A DNA stretch of 64,000 nucleotides from CAYTAP01 sp964435775 (GCA_964435775.1 CAYTAP010000002.1:1-64000), one strand, 5' to 3'. Shown: positions 32,469-41,381, counted from the first letter of the stretch. A program made the numbers and translations. Notes: generated by a model not told the origin, from the letters alone.

Positions 32469-35006
32469 TCACGGCAATTGCCATTTGCGACGAAGGATCC
32501 ATTCTCCTGCGAGGAGAAGGATGACGAGCGCGCCTTGGGTCGGGAGGTCATACTTTTTATCCCATTCCGGCACATGGCCGGAGAGCGCCGCGGCGGAGCG
32601 GATCCAGTTGTCCAGCGGCACGACCTGCTGCTTTGCCTTGGACGTTGTGGTATCAGTGCGGATCAGTTCATCGACGAGCGACGGCAATTGTGCCAAGGGA
32701 TAGCTGAAGCCATTGGTTGCCGAGGCGATGGAGGTCATCAGTTTGGGATTGGCCGCGATCTTGAGCATCTCCTCGGCCGGGGCGATGACGGAAAACTCAA
32801 GCTCCTGCTTGCCCAGTTCTTTTCCATCCTTGCTTGCCGTCAACACCGCCTTGTAATGCCCCTTGGCCGGGGTGGGGATCGTCACATCGTACATTCCCGT
32901 TCGCGTCGCCGACGGCGCGAGCGGAAAGATCTGCGGCGTCTTCGCCTTCTCCGTCCCCGCATCCTCGCTGCGCGTCAGCGACAGGTTTACCTGCGCATAC
33001 CGTGTCGCGTTCCCTTTTTCATCCCGCACCAGCGCCCTGACCCGCACGCTTTCGCCCAGTTGATACAGGCTTTTGTTGAGCAGCCCCTCAACCCCCGCGC
33101 CGTGCTGGCGGTTGCGCACATCCTCCCCCGCGAGCCAACGCACAAGCTGCCCCCAGAACGTCTTGTACGGGCTTTCCTGTCCCATGCCCGACAGGGGCAG
33201 GTACCAGAGATAGGTTGTGTCGGCCGTGAACGCGGCGCTGCGTCCTTTCCCATACCGCTGCACCGCCAGCACGATCTGCGGCTGGCCATCTGGTCCCGGC
33301 CGATCGGCATGAACCAGCAGCACTTGCGCCCCGCTCTTGGGCTTGGGAACGATCACGTTGCCGCGAAGCTTGGGCAATTCCTTGCTCGCCTTTTTCCCTG
33401 GCGAATCAAACCAATCAGTGAGCCCTTCGAAGATGGGGCTCGTCACGCCGGCCGCCGTCAGTTCCGGGACAAACTGCGTCTTCTCCTGTCCCGACTTGAG
33501 CCCGCCGACGAACACCGGCAAAGCCTTTTCGATCGCCGTGTCCTGATATCCGCCGGGCCCGAAGCTGTTTTGACCGCCGATCATGAGCAGTCCGCCGCCG
33601 TCGAGGACCATCTGCTCGATGGCCGCCTCGCGCCCGCCGCCGAGGAAGCTGGCGTCGAGGTCTCCCAGAAGGATCACATCGAATTGTTTCCACTGCTCGG
33701 GCGTCGTCGGCATCTGCTTGAAGGGTTCCCCGTCGACGCTCCCCGCCGCGGCGAAGCGATCCGCCTGGATGCGAAGAAGGCTCGCCACTTCGATATTCGG
33801 GTCGGTTGCGAGCGCCCGGTTGAGGCTCTTGTATTCCGGGCGGGCCCGTCCTTCGACGTAGAGCACCTTCATCCGCGGATCGAGCGCCAAGCCCTGAAAC
33901 TCCTGCCGATTGTCCACCGTGCTTCGCTCCCCCGCGACCGGGTCCACCCACACCGCCAGCCGCACCACGCCCACCGCGTCCGGCTTGTAGGGCAACTCCA
34001 CCCGCTGCCCCTGCGGGTCGGGTTGAAGGACGAGGCTCTTGCTGACAACCTGCCCCGTCACCTTGCCATCCTTGTCCACCGGCGCCAGTTTCACCTCGAC
34101 CACCCGATTGGGCAGCGCCGTCGATTTGATCGTCGCCGTCACGTTCGTGATGTGTCCGACGACGAAATCCCCCGGCGATTCAACGTTGTCCACCGCGATG
34201 TTCGCCAGCGTCGCCGGCTCGGTTTGAGGCGAGCCGACGGCCACCGTGTGAATCGCCCGCCGCGACCCGCGCACGGCGTCAATCACATCCGCCGAGACGT
34301 TGTCGATCCCATCGCTGATGAGCACGACCTGTGCCTCATCTCCATGCGGTACGCCCTGCAATTTCGCCAGCGCCCCGCTGATCGCCTCAACGATGTCCGT
34401 CGCCTTCCCGTCCGCTTCGGTTTTCGCCAGTTCCTGGGGCGACTTGAGTTCATGGACATCGGTTGCGAACGTGAAAAAATACGGCACGAAGTGCTCATCG
34501 ACCTTCGGCAACTGCGGCCCAAGCGTCTGCCAGACCGACTGAATCCGGCTTGGCCCGTTCTGCACGTCCGGAAAGCTCATCGACCCGCTGGCGTCGATCA
34601 AAAACAGCAGCGGCTTCTCCGGTTTCGGGCGTGAGACATACCTGAGCACCGGCTCAAACAGCATCGGCACCAGGAGCGCCAGCGCGAGGATTCGCATCGC
34701 CAGCAACGTCCCCATCCGTCGCGGGTCGAGCTGCTTTTCCAGGTTGAGATAAAAGACAAGCGATAAAATCGCCAGGAGGATGAACGTCCAGACCATTCCC
34801 CCCGCCGGTCGGCGGAGCGCCTGGCTCGCCAGCACGATGATCGTCCCCCCGATGCCCACCGCGATGAGCGTGGTGATTGCCCATCCCCGCCGCCGATCCC
34901 ACACCCGCCCCGCGAGCGCATAGCTGGCCAGCACGACCGCCGCCGCCACGCACACCCAGACCCAAACGCCGGTCTGCTGGAGGATGTCAAAGGACCAGTT
35001 CGTCAC
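32469..35006 (-). CDS. Membrane protein with VWA and glutamine-amidotransferase-like domains
   Basis: An 845-residue inner-membrane protein. Three or four N-terminal helices (residues 13-120) precede a von Willebrand A domain with an intact MIDAS start, LFLIDASGSMS (D138, S140, S142), and VVLISDGIDNVSADV. A class I glutamine-amidotransferase-like Rossmann region follows (about 400-620; KVLYVEGRARPEYKSLNRAL, GLLMIGGQNSFGPGGY) without a convincing catalytic Cys. Then come a beta domain and a C-terminal helix (ALVILLLAGEWIL). Proteins of this layout occur in planctomycetes near MoxR ATPases, but none is present here. The metal-binding VWA domain suggests a scaffold or adhesion role; function is unassigned. 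Confidence 0.85.
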   Translation of the reverse strand: MTNWSFDILQQTGVWVWVCVAAAVVLASYALAGRVWDRRRGWAITTLIAVGIGGTIIVLASQALRRPAGGMVWTFILLAILSLVFYLNLEKQLDPRRMGTLLAMRILALALLVPMLFEPVLRYVSRPKPEKPLLFLIDASGSMSFPDVQNGPSRIQSVWQTLGPQLPKVDEHFVPYFFTFATDVHELKSPQELAKTEADGKATDIVEAISGALAKLQGVPHGDEAQVVLISDGIDNVSADVIDAVRGSRRAIHTVAVGSPQTEPATLANIAVDNVESPGDFVVGHITNVTATIKSTALPNRVVEVKLAPVDKDGKVTGQVVSKSLVLQPDPQGQRVELPYKPDAVGVVRLAVWVDPVAGERSTVDNRQEFQGLALDPRMKVLYVEGRARPEYKSLNRALATDPNIEVASLLRIQADRFAAAGSVDGEPFKQMPTTPEQWKQFDVILLGDLDASFLGGGREAAIEQMVLDGGGLLMIGGQNSFGPGGYQDTAIEKALPVFVGGLKSGQEKTQFVPELTAAGVTSPIFEGLTDWFDSPGKKASKELPKLRGNVIVPKPKSGAQVLLVHADRPGPDGQPQIVLAVQRYGKGRSAAFTADTTYLWYLPLSGMGQESPYKTFWGQLVRWLAGEDVRNRQHGAGVEGLLNKSLYQLGESVRVRALVRDEKGNATRYAQVNLSLTRSEDAGTEKAKTPQIFPLAPSATRTGMYDVTIPTPAKGHYKAVLTASKDGKELGKQELEFSVIAPAEEMLKIAANPKLMTSIASATNGFSYPLAQLPSLVDELIRTDTTTSKAKQQVVPLDNWIRSAAALSGHVPEWDKKYDLPTQGALVILLLAGEWILRRKWQLP

Positions 35007-35093
35007 GACGGCAATTTGTTCCCGTTCAGCCCGCGACCATTGTGCCGATTGTCTATACCGTGGGAAGAGGCGAGTGTTGGATGGGGGGGAAAG

Positions 35094-35123
35094 TAGGCAG
35101 TGTGCAGTGGGCAGTGGGCAGTG
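35094..35123. repeat. CAGTGGG-type heptamers
   Basis: Four to five units close to GGCAGTG/TGCAGTG/GGCAGTG with period seven lie about 90 bases upstream of the VWA gene. Confidence 0.7.
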
Positions 35124-35154
35124 AAGGCAACGGTTCGATGTTTTGCATCCAGAG

Positions 35155-35218
35155 CTTCACCACGGAGGGTACGGAGAAGGAATAATAGGAACCACGAGGA
35201 AACGAAGGGCGCGAAGAG
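35155..35218. repeat. Degenerate CACGGAG/CACGAGG repeats
   Basis: The words ACCACGGAGGGTACGGAG and ACCACGAGGAAACGAAG follow one another; they resemble the arms of the nested inverted repeat at 39489-39720. The whole spacer 35007-35428 contains repeat material and no gene. Confidence 0.5.
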
Positions 35219-35223
35219 GATTC

Positions 35224-35297
35224 GTAGGGTCCGTCCCACGGACCTTTTGTCAGCAAAGGCGCGTTCATACCAAATGGCGCGCGTGACGGACCCTATG
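35224..35297. repeat. GTAGGGTCCG palindromic element, copy 3, degenerate
   Basis: GTAGGGTCCGTCCCACGGACC at the left and GACGGACCCTAT at the right keep the terminal words, but the inner arms have diverged. Its interior contains TCAGCAAAGGCGCG and complementary GGCGCG words. Confidence 0.6.
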
Positions 35298-35428
35298 GTA
35301 ATCAGCGCGTAGAGTCACCTCCGCGGACCCTTTTTCTCTGCATGCCCAGCTGCAAAGTTTCGCACGTTTCGCAGCCCTCTGCGGCCTGCGTTGTGATGGA
35401 GGTCAATTGGCCGCATGGGGTGCGGACG

Positions 35429-35779
35429 CTATGGGGTTGCCCCATTTGAAGGTCCCCGCTTCGGTCTTGAGGCGGGCCGCGTCGCCGGGGCCGTTGTGGC
35501 ATCCTTCACAAAATAGATGCGGTATGCATTGTGCATGGGAAGAATCGAGGGATCCACGGCCGGCTTTGTGTCTGACTCGCCGATCGTTTGAACTGAAATC
35601 ACCCGTCCGCTGGCATCATCGACGAAATAGACTTGTCCCCGCGCCGACGGAAGCGGGATATTTCCGGATTGATCCAATCGGCCGTACCAGATCAGTTGGG
35701 CATCGCTCGGCGCGCGCACCGGAGTGGCGCAGCCACCGAGCGACGGGACGATTACCAAGAGAACAATTTTAATGTCCAT
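35429..35779 (-). CDS. Small lipoprotein of unknown function
   Basis: A 116-residue protein. The N-terminus MDIKIVLLVIVPSLGGC is a lipoprotein signal with its lipid-attachment cysteine at residue 17. The mature part is beta-rich (QLIWYGRLDQSGNIPL, GQVYFVDDASGRVISV) and ends in a Thr/Pro/Ala-rich tail. GGAGAAG precedes the ATG at 35779; the longer frame to 35881 has no ribosome site. No family was recognised; location at a membrane surface is expected. Confidence 0.7.
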   Translation of the reverse strand: MDIKIVLLVIVPSLGGCATPVRAPSDAQLIWYGRLDQSGNIPLPSARGQVYFVDDASGRVISVQTIGESDTKPAVDPSILPMHNAYRIYFVKDATTAPATRPASRPKRGPSNGATP

Positions 35780-36054
35780 GAGGCTTCTCCAACTTAGTGG
35801 AAAGCGATTCAGGAACTCGATAGGACCCGGATCGTAACGGACCTCATGCCGGCAAACCAATATCAGAGGAGTATTCCACAATCAATTCCGCCGGGCGACC
35901 ACAGGAACGTCGTGGGGATGGGAATCATTATCCACGCAAGGAGGGCTGCGACTTCCGCGGCCAAGAGGCGTCAAATTGTTGAAGCAAGCCAATGTATGTC
36001 GTCACGAACCCAGTATTCTCGACCGAGGTGGGTGGAATGCGGTAGGATTCATCC
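35780..36054. other. Divergent spacer before the low-G+C cassette
   Basis: About 275 bases between the lipoprotein and the cassette. No repeat of the local families, no RNA and no credible frame was recognised. It presumably carries both promoters. Confidence 0.4.
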
Positions 36055-36504
36055 ATGGCGGAGCTTGACTTGACTCAACTCGAAGCGGATTCATTCATCG
36101 CAATGGAAAAGATTCGCATGGATGACACATCGCATGACTATCCAGGTCCCGGCGCCAGGCTGACTCTTGGACTTACATCGCGCGACAAGAGGGAGGCGTT
36201 CATTCTCGATCTGTCTCGGGGACGCATCGATCTGGCAAAAGGAACGTATCAGAACCGCGCCAGGCAGGTGATCCCGCTCGTTCGAGTTGATTTCGGCGGA
36301 CCGCCACACACGAACCCGGATGGCGAGGTTGTTCAGGCTCCGCACATCCACGTCTATCGTGAAGGTTATGGGGACAAGTGGGCATCACCGCTGCCACCCG
36401 ACCGGTTCGCAACTACAACGGACGCATGGGCGCTCCTCCAAAGTTTTTACAGCTTTTGTTCCATCGTTGAACCACCGGTCATCCAGAGGGGATTGTTCAC
36501 ATGA
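36055..36504 (+). CDS. DUF6978-like protein, first gene of a coupled pair
   Basis: A 149-residue soluble protein: an acidic N-terminus (MAELDLTQLEADSFIAMEK), a strand-rich middle (RLTLGLTSRDKREAFILDLSRGRIDL, residues about 35-60) and HIHVYREGYGDKWASPLPP near residue 98. It resembles the DUF6978 family in length and in the DLSRGRI...VPLVRVDFGG...HIHVYREGYGD order; this is recognised by pattern. Its last four bases (ATGA) contain the start of the DUF1828/1829 gene, so the two are translationally coupled. The line 36061-36120 has 27 G/C of 60 bases, clearly below the flanks. Function unknown. Confidence 0.7.
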   Translation: MAELDLTQLEADSFIAMEKIRMDDTSHDYPGPGARLTLGLTSRDKREAFILDLSRGRIDLAKGTYQNRARQVIPLVRVDFGGPPHTNPDGEVVQAPHIHVYREGYGDKWASPLPPDRFATTTDAWALLQSFYSFCSIVEPPVIQRGLFT

Positions 36505-37283
36505 ACGGCACCACACTTCCCGAGATTCAATCCCTGATGGATCGCTATGTGCGTTGGTTGCAAGACAAGACCATCCTTCGCCAAGTCGCCGACTGGGTTG
36601 AAATCACTACGCCTTGTCTTGACCGGCATAATGACCATTTGCAGATGTATGCGAAGAAGACGAGGAATGGATATCTGCTCACCGATGACGCGTATACGTT
36701 GAATGACCTTGCGTTGCAGGGCTGCAAGCTTGATACCGCAAAGCGACAGGCGCTGCTGAAGCAAACTCTGAATGGATTCGGAGTTCGACAGGATGCGGCC
36801 ACGGGCGCGTTGGAAGTGACGGCGACCGCCGACAATTTTCCTCAGCGGAAGCATTCGCTGGTGCAGGCAATGCTCGCAGTCAATGACCTTTTCTATCTTG
36901 CTTCGCCAAATGTCCTGAGCTTGTTCTATGAGGACGTCGTTGCCTGGCTCGAAGCCAGCGAAGTGAGATATACGCCCGGCGTCAAGTTTTCCGGGAAGAG
37001 TGGATACGACCACCTGTTCGATTTCGTCATCCCAAAGAGTAAAAAGCTGCCGGAACGGTTGGTGCAGACGATTGGACGCCCGAGCAAGTCTGAAGCGGAA
37101 ACCATCGTCTTTAAATGGTTTGACACCAAAGAAACACGCGCTCCGGATTCAAGGATGTACGCCATTCTGAATGACACCGATGGAGCCATTCCGTCGGGTG
37201 TGCTTGAGGCCATGCGCAATTACGACATCACGTCGATCCCGTGGAGCAATCGGCATACCATCATCGACGATTTGGCCGCTTAA
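36501..37283 (+). CDS. DUF1828/DUF1829 two-domain protein
   Basis: A 260-residue protein. The N-terminal half matches DUF1828 (ITTPCLDRHNDHLQMYAKKT at residues 30-49, then the LTDDAYTLNDLALQG hinge). The C-terminal half matches DUF1829 (GKSGYDHLFDFVIPKSKKLP about 171-190, SEAETIVFKWFDTKE). The alignment of DRHNDHLQ and DFVIPKSK to the known family is strong, but its biochemical function has not been established. Coupling through ATGA to the DUF6978-like gene marks a two-component module that could be a toxin-antitoxin, defence or phage-derived system; this is inference. The lower G+C points to horizontal transfer. Confidence 0.85.
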   Translation: MNGTTLPEIQSLMDRYVRWLQDKTILRQVADWVEITTPCLDRHNDHLQMYAKKTRNGYLLTDDAYTLNDLALQGCKLDTAKRQALLKQTLNGFGVRQDAATGALEVTATADNFPQRKHSLVQAMLAVNDLFYLASPNVLSLFYEDVVAWLEASEVRYTPGVKFSGKSGYDHLFDFVIPKSKKLPERLVQTIGRPSKSEAETIVFKWFDTKETRAPDSRMYAILNDTDGAIPSGVLEAMRNYDITSIPWSNRHTIIDDLAA

Positions 37284-37488
37284 GGCGGGCATCACCATGA
37301 CGAGCATACGAGGTGACCGCGGCGGTATCTCCAGAACATTCTCCACTGGGCGCAGACGGCACTTCCGGCAAATCGCAAGGGGCCAGGCGCGTTCATTGAA
37401 GCGGCCGGTGCATATGCTTGGCGAGTGTTTGGAAAGTGCATAGGACGGTCATCGCACGCTCACCCAACCCATCCTTGGAGGCATCCAC

Positions 37489-37665
37489 ATGCTTCGCATT
37501 ATTCTACAGGTACTGGTTGGCCTGGCTCTTGTCGCGATGGTTTCCCTCATCTTCCTTGATTCCTCGCGATTCGAGGAACAGCGGGTGTGGATTTTTACGG
37601 CGTGCCTGGTCATCGCCATCGGAGTTGCCGCTGGTATAGTGTCGTTGTGGCGAAATGAGGGATGA
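37489..37665 (+). CDS. Small two-helix membrane protein, 58 residues
   Basis: A short frame with a good ribosome site (GGAGG, seven bases before ATG). The protein MLRIILQVLVGLALVAMVSL continues into a second hydrophobic helix (VWIFTACLVIAIGVAAGIVS) and a charged end. Two membrane helices with the motif LDSSRFEEQR between them suggest a genuine product. It follows the DUF1829 gene by 205 bases and precedes another small membrane protein by 69 bases. No homology recognised. Confidence 0.6.
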   Translation: MLRIILQVLVGLALVAMVSLIFLDSSRFEEQRVWIFTACLVIAIGVAAGIVSLWRNEG

Positions 37666-37734
37666 GGTGCCGGAATGGAGCAGCCGCCGCGTTGCCGCAA
37701 TTCTCGCCGGATGCCGTCAGTTATGGGAGTGGCC

Positions 37735-38022
37735 ATGAAGCCTGATTTTGATGCTGAGGAACGTTATGTGATCGCTTTTTACAAATCCGAGCGATTGAGG
37801 GGCACATGGCTGGGCTACTGCATCGTCTGTGTCTTGATCGTGTGCCTCTATGTGTATGGCATCGGCATCGGCGATGAGGGGGTCATGCTCTGGGCATTTG
37901 GCATCTTGGTGCTGTTCGATATCTGGAAGTTGCGCGGCCAGGCGCGGTCGCTTCGCACCATCCGGTCCATCTTTGATAAATACGAGAAGGGCATTGAGGA
38001 TATGACGAAGGAGTGCGGATGA
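37735..38022 (+). CDS. Small membrane protein, 95 residues
   Basis: A charged N-terminus (MKPDFDAEERYVIAFYKSER) is followed by two hydrophobic helices (TWLGYCIVCVLIVCLYVYGIG and GVMLWAFGILVLFDIWKL) and a basic C-terminal tail. The ATG at 37735 has GGGAG nine bases upstream; an earlier ATG at 37675 lacks one. With the preceding 58-residue protein it makes a membrane pair at the right end of the low-G+C cassette. No family was recognised. Confidence 0.6.
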   Translation: MKPDFDAEERYVIAFYKSERLRGTWLGYCIVCVLIVCLYVYGIGIGDEGVMLWAFGILVLFDIWKLRGQARSLRTIRSIFDKYEKGIEDMTKECG

Positions 38023-38193
38023 CCACCGCCCGCGTTTTCCCCCATGTCCCAAACTCCCCCCTCGTTTGACGCTTCTGTACGCCGGATGATATGTTGCCGA
38101 GGCCTTGGGGGCGTCGTCGCGCGGATTGATGCCGCGGGGGAAGGCCGCATGAATGGGCAACGTGATTGAGCCGCATACAGCCGAGGAGCAACT

Positions 38194-39477
38194 GTGAACA
38201 GACATCGCATGAGCATCCAAAAAAGCATTTATCGGAGCCTCAAGGCGGCGGGGGTTGTGGCCCTGATGGGGGCGGTGGGAATCGTCGGGGGCATCGGGGG
38301 GTGCCGCTCGCAGGCGACGAAGCCGGCGGGGGATCTGATTTCGGCCGTGCCGGCCAATAGTTTCAAGCAGGTCTGGTCTGCGGCGCTCAAGCTGCCGGCG
38401 GGGTGGGGGCGGGATGAGGGGGAGGTTGTCAAGCATGTGTATCAGCGGCAGGACATTCTTTTTGTCCAGACGAGCAACAACAAGGTGTATGAGTTTGACC
38501 GCGAGTCGGGGCTTTTGCGGGCGGTGATCCCGGTCGTGCCGCAGGGCGGGGCGCTGCGGGCGCCGGTCGCCACGGGCAACCGCGTCGTCTTCCCGACGAA
38601 CACGACGCTGGAGGTGTATGACCGCAAGGGGGACATGCAGAAAACCGTGGCGTTCAATCGCGCGCTGACCAGCGGCGGCGTCGGCGACGGCGACTACTTC
38701 TTCATCGGCATCCAGCAGCCCGACGGCAGCGACGGGCGGTTGCTCGCGGTCAATCTCGCCGGCGACTACCGCGGCGTGCTTTGGGAATTGCAGACCAGCG
38801 GGATGGTGACGGCAGCCCCGGCGGTCAACGGACACGTCGTGTTCGCCGCCAGCAACGATGGGCATGTTTATGCCGTGACCGCCGACGGGGATCGCAAAGG
38901 CGTGTGGGCGGACCCGGGCACATTCAAAACCGATGGCCCGATCCTCGGTGATTTGCAGGCGGATGATTATGGCGTGTACATCGCCAGCACGGATACCAAG
39001 CTTTATTGCATCAATCGCGCCACCGCCAAGGTGAAATGGAAATATCTGGCCGGTGTCGCCCTGACCGAAGGCCCGATCGTCACAGAGTCCACCGTTTATC
39101 AGCAAGTGCCGGGACAGGGCCTGGCGGCGGTTGACAAGGTGAACAACGACCCCAACGCCTTCATCCGCAAGCCGCGTTGGATCGCCAAGGATGCCAAACA
39201 GTTCCTGTCGGAAGACGCCGGGCATAGCTACATCCTGTCGGCCGACAATTACGTCGTCGCCCTCGACAAGAAAACCGGCGAGGAAGTCTTCCGTTCCCAG
39301 CGCCATGACTTCACGAGCTTCGCCAGCAACACACTGGATGCGACAATCTACGCCTCGACCGCCAAGGGGGATGTCGTGGCGTTCGAGCCGGTGCTGAAAG
39401 CGGGCAGTGTCGGGCAACTGGTCATGCGAACGGTGCCCGTGAATGAAATCTTGGGCGCGCATCTGGCCGGCTCCTGA
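38194..39477 (+). CDS. PQQ-type beta-propeller lipoprotein (BamB-like)
   Basis: A 427-residue lipoprotein: basic start, hydrophobic stretch and GGIGGC, with the acylated cysteine at residue 37. The rest is an eight-bladed quinoprotein-like propeller (YEFDRESGLLRAVIPV, VYAVTADGDRKGVW, LYCINRATAKVKWKY, YVVALDKKTGEEVF), without PQQ or catalytic ligands. BamB itself assists outer-membrane protein assembly; this could be that or a general scaffold. GAGGAGC just before GTG 38194 fixes the start. Confidence 0.82.
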   Translation: MNRHRMSIQKSIYRSLKAAGVVALMGAVGIVGGIGGCRSQATKPAGDLISAVPANSFKQVWSAALKLPAGWGRDEGEVVKHVYQRQDILFVQTSNNKVYEFDRESGLLRAVIPVVPQGGALRAPVATGNRVVFPTNTTLEVYDRKGDMQKTVAFNRALTSGGVGDGDYFFIGIQQPDGSDGRLLAVNLAGDYRGVLWELQTSGMVTAAPAVNGHVVFAASNDGHVYAVTADGDRKGVWADPGTFKTDGPILGDLQADDYGVYIASTDTKLYCINRATAKVKWKYLAGVALTEGPIVTESTVYQQVPGQGLAAVDKVNNDPNAFIRKPRWIAKDAKQFLSEDAGHSYILSADNYVVALDKKTGEEVFRSQRHDFTSFASNTLDATIYASTAKGDVVAFEPVLKAGSVGQLVMRTVPVNEILGAHLAGS

Positions 39478-39488
39478 GGCAAATACTT

Positions 39489-39720
39489 CACCGCAGAGAC
39501 GCGGAGAACGCGGAGAAGAACAATTCACCACGAAGTCACAAAGACACAAAGAGTCGCTAGGCGCGGGACGCCATTGAGCGGATAAACCGTCCATCAAAAA
39601 AATATGGATGGATGGGTGTGAATGGCGAGACGGCAATCCCATTCAATGAATCACTTCGTGCCTTCGTGTCTTAGTGGCAAGGAATTTGTCCTCTCCGCGT
39701 TCTCCGCGTCTCCGCGGTGG
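39489..39720. repeat. Nested inverted repeat, about 230 bp
   Basis: The outer arms (39489-39516 and about 39693-39720) read CACCGCAGAGACGCGGAGAA and its complement; the inner arms (about 39526-39552 and 39652-39678) read CACCACGAAGTCACAAAGA and its complement. The central 100 bases are unremarkable. It fills the spacer before purH and contains no gene. Confidence 0.85.
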
Positions 39721-39771
39721 ATCTTCTGATTTTACCGAGACGTGTTGTTCCTTACCTGGAGTGGATGCATC

Positions 39772-41381
39772 GTGCCTGATCTCGTTCCCGTCAAGCGTGC
39801 GTTGATTTCGGTGTCCGACAAGACCGGGCTGGGGGATTTCGCCAGGGCGCTTGTCGAGCGCCATGGCGTGGAGCTCATCAGCACCGGCGGGACGGCGCGC
39901 TATTTGCGCGATCTGGGGCTGCCTGTCATTGATGTTGCCGACCTGACCGGCTTCCCCGAGATGATGGACGGCCGGGTCAAGACGCTTCACCCGGCCATTC
40001 ACGGCGGATTGCTCGCCCTCCGCGACAACCCCGAGCATGTCGCGGCAATGAACGAACACGGGATCAAGCCCATCGACCTCGTCTGCATCAACCTCTACCC
40101 CTTTGCCCGGACCATCGCCAAGCCCGGCGTCACGTTTGAAGAGGCCATTGAGAACATCGACATCGGCCGAGCATGATCCGCTCGGCGGCCAAGAATCACC
40201 GCTTCGTTCTCGTCGTCACCAGCCCGGATCGCTACGAGAAAGTGCTCGGCGACCTTGATCAGCACCAGGGGAGCAGTTGCGGCAAGCATCGTCTCAAGCA
40301 GGCCCAGCGCGCCTTCGCCCACACCGCCGAATACGATGCCCTTATCGCCGATTACCTCGCCAGCGCCGCGGGAATGGAGCCGGAGGCGCATGGCGCGGCC
40401 GCGTCGCTGGATGACAAGCTGACGCTCCAGCTCCACAAAGCGGCCACGCTGCGCTATGGGGAGAATCCGCATCAAAAGGCGGGGCTGTATGTTGGCGAAC
40501 GGCCACAGGAGCCTTCCGTCGCCTTCGCCCGTCAGCTTCATGGCAAGGAGCTGTCATACATCAACCTGCTCGACGCCGACGCCGCCCTCAGCGCGGCCAA
40601 GGAGCTCACTCTTCCCGGCGCGTGCATCGTCAAACACGCCACGCCGTGTGGCTTTGCGACGGGGGGAACGATCGCCGAGGCGTTCACCAAGGCGTTTGCG
40701 GGAGACCCGCTCGCGGCGTTCGGCGGCATCGTCGCCCTCAATCGCCCGGTCGATCTCGCAGCGGCGAACGCGATCACCGCAATCAACAAATTGCTTGAAG
40801 TGATCGTCGCGCCATCGTTTGATCCCGATGCGCTGGAACTGTTGAAGCAGCGATGGAAGAACGTCCGTCTGCTCGAAGTTGGGTCGATGGATGGCGGCGA
40901 TGGCGCATCGCGCGTCGATGGGAATGAAGTCCATCTCCACAAAATCGTCGGCGGTTATTTGATCCAGCAGCGCGACCTGACCGGTCTGAATGAAGCGGAT
41001 TGGAAGGTCGTCACCGCGCGGCAACCCACCGAGGCCGAACTGGCCGAGCTTCGCATCGCGTGGCTGGCGTGCAAGCACCTCAAGAGCAACGCGATCGCGC
41101 TGGTGAAAGATGGGATGATGGTCGGCGGCGGCGCCGGTCAGCAGGACCGCGTCAACGCCGCCCGCATCGCCATCGCAAAAGCCGGTGAGCGCGCCAAAGG
41201 TTCCGTCGCCGCCAGCGACGCCTTCTTCCCCTTTCCCGACGGCCCGCAACTGCTTTTGGATGCCGGCGTCACCGCCCTCATCCAGCCGGGTGGATCGGTC
41301 AAGGACAACGAATCGATCGCCGCCGTCAACGCCGCCGGCGCCGCGATGATCTTCACGGGGCAGAGGCATTTTAAGCATTGA
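39772..41381 (+). pseudogene. purH: purH (AICAR transformylase/IMP cyclohydrolase), disrupted by frameshift
   Basis: The first frame (GTG 39772 to stop 40176, 134 residues) gives the MGS-like start of IMP cyclohydrolase (KRALISVSDKTGLGDFARAL, STGGTARYL, GRVKTLHPAIHGGLLA). The second frame (40173-41381, 402 residues) resumes with MIRSAAKNHRFV and contains the AICAR transformylase domain with its ATP-free formyl-transfer signatures (ATLRYGENPHQKAGLY, KHATPCGFATG, PFPDGPQLLLDAG). At 40161-40175 the expected IDIGGPSMIRSAAKN is broken: the frame shifts as if four bases were missing (or one base plus a glycine). The break is inside the cyclohydrolase domain, not at the domain boundary. It is either a real mutation or an assembly error; if real, IMP formation would require another enzyme. 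Confidence 0.85.

Noticed and set aside
32478..34634. 718-residue plus-strand frame opposite the VWA gene
   Set aside because: It has no motif and is rich in His/Arg/Pro from complementary codons; the opposite strand holds VWA and GATase-like domains.
37717..39642. 641-residue minus-strand frame covering the PQQ-type gene
   Set aside because: It is the complement of a clear lipoprotein gene with a lipobox and ribosome site, and extends through an inverted repeat.
40173..40176. ATGA overlap in purH read as a natural gene boundary
   Set aside because: The break lies within the cyclohydrolase domain and the conserved IDIGGPS loop is damaged; a frame error is simpler than a designed split.
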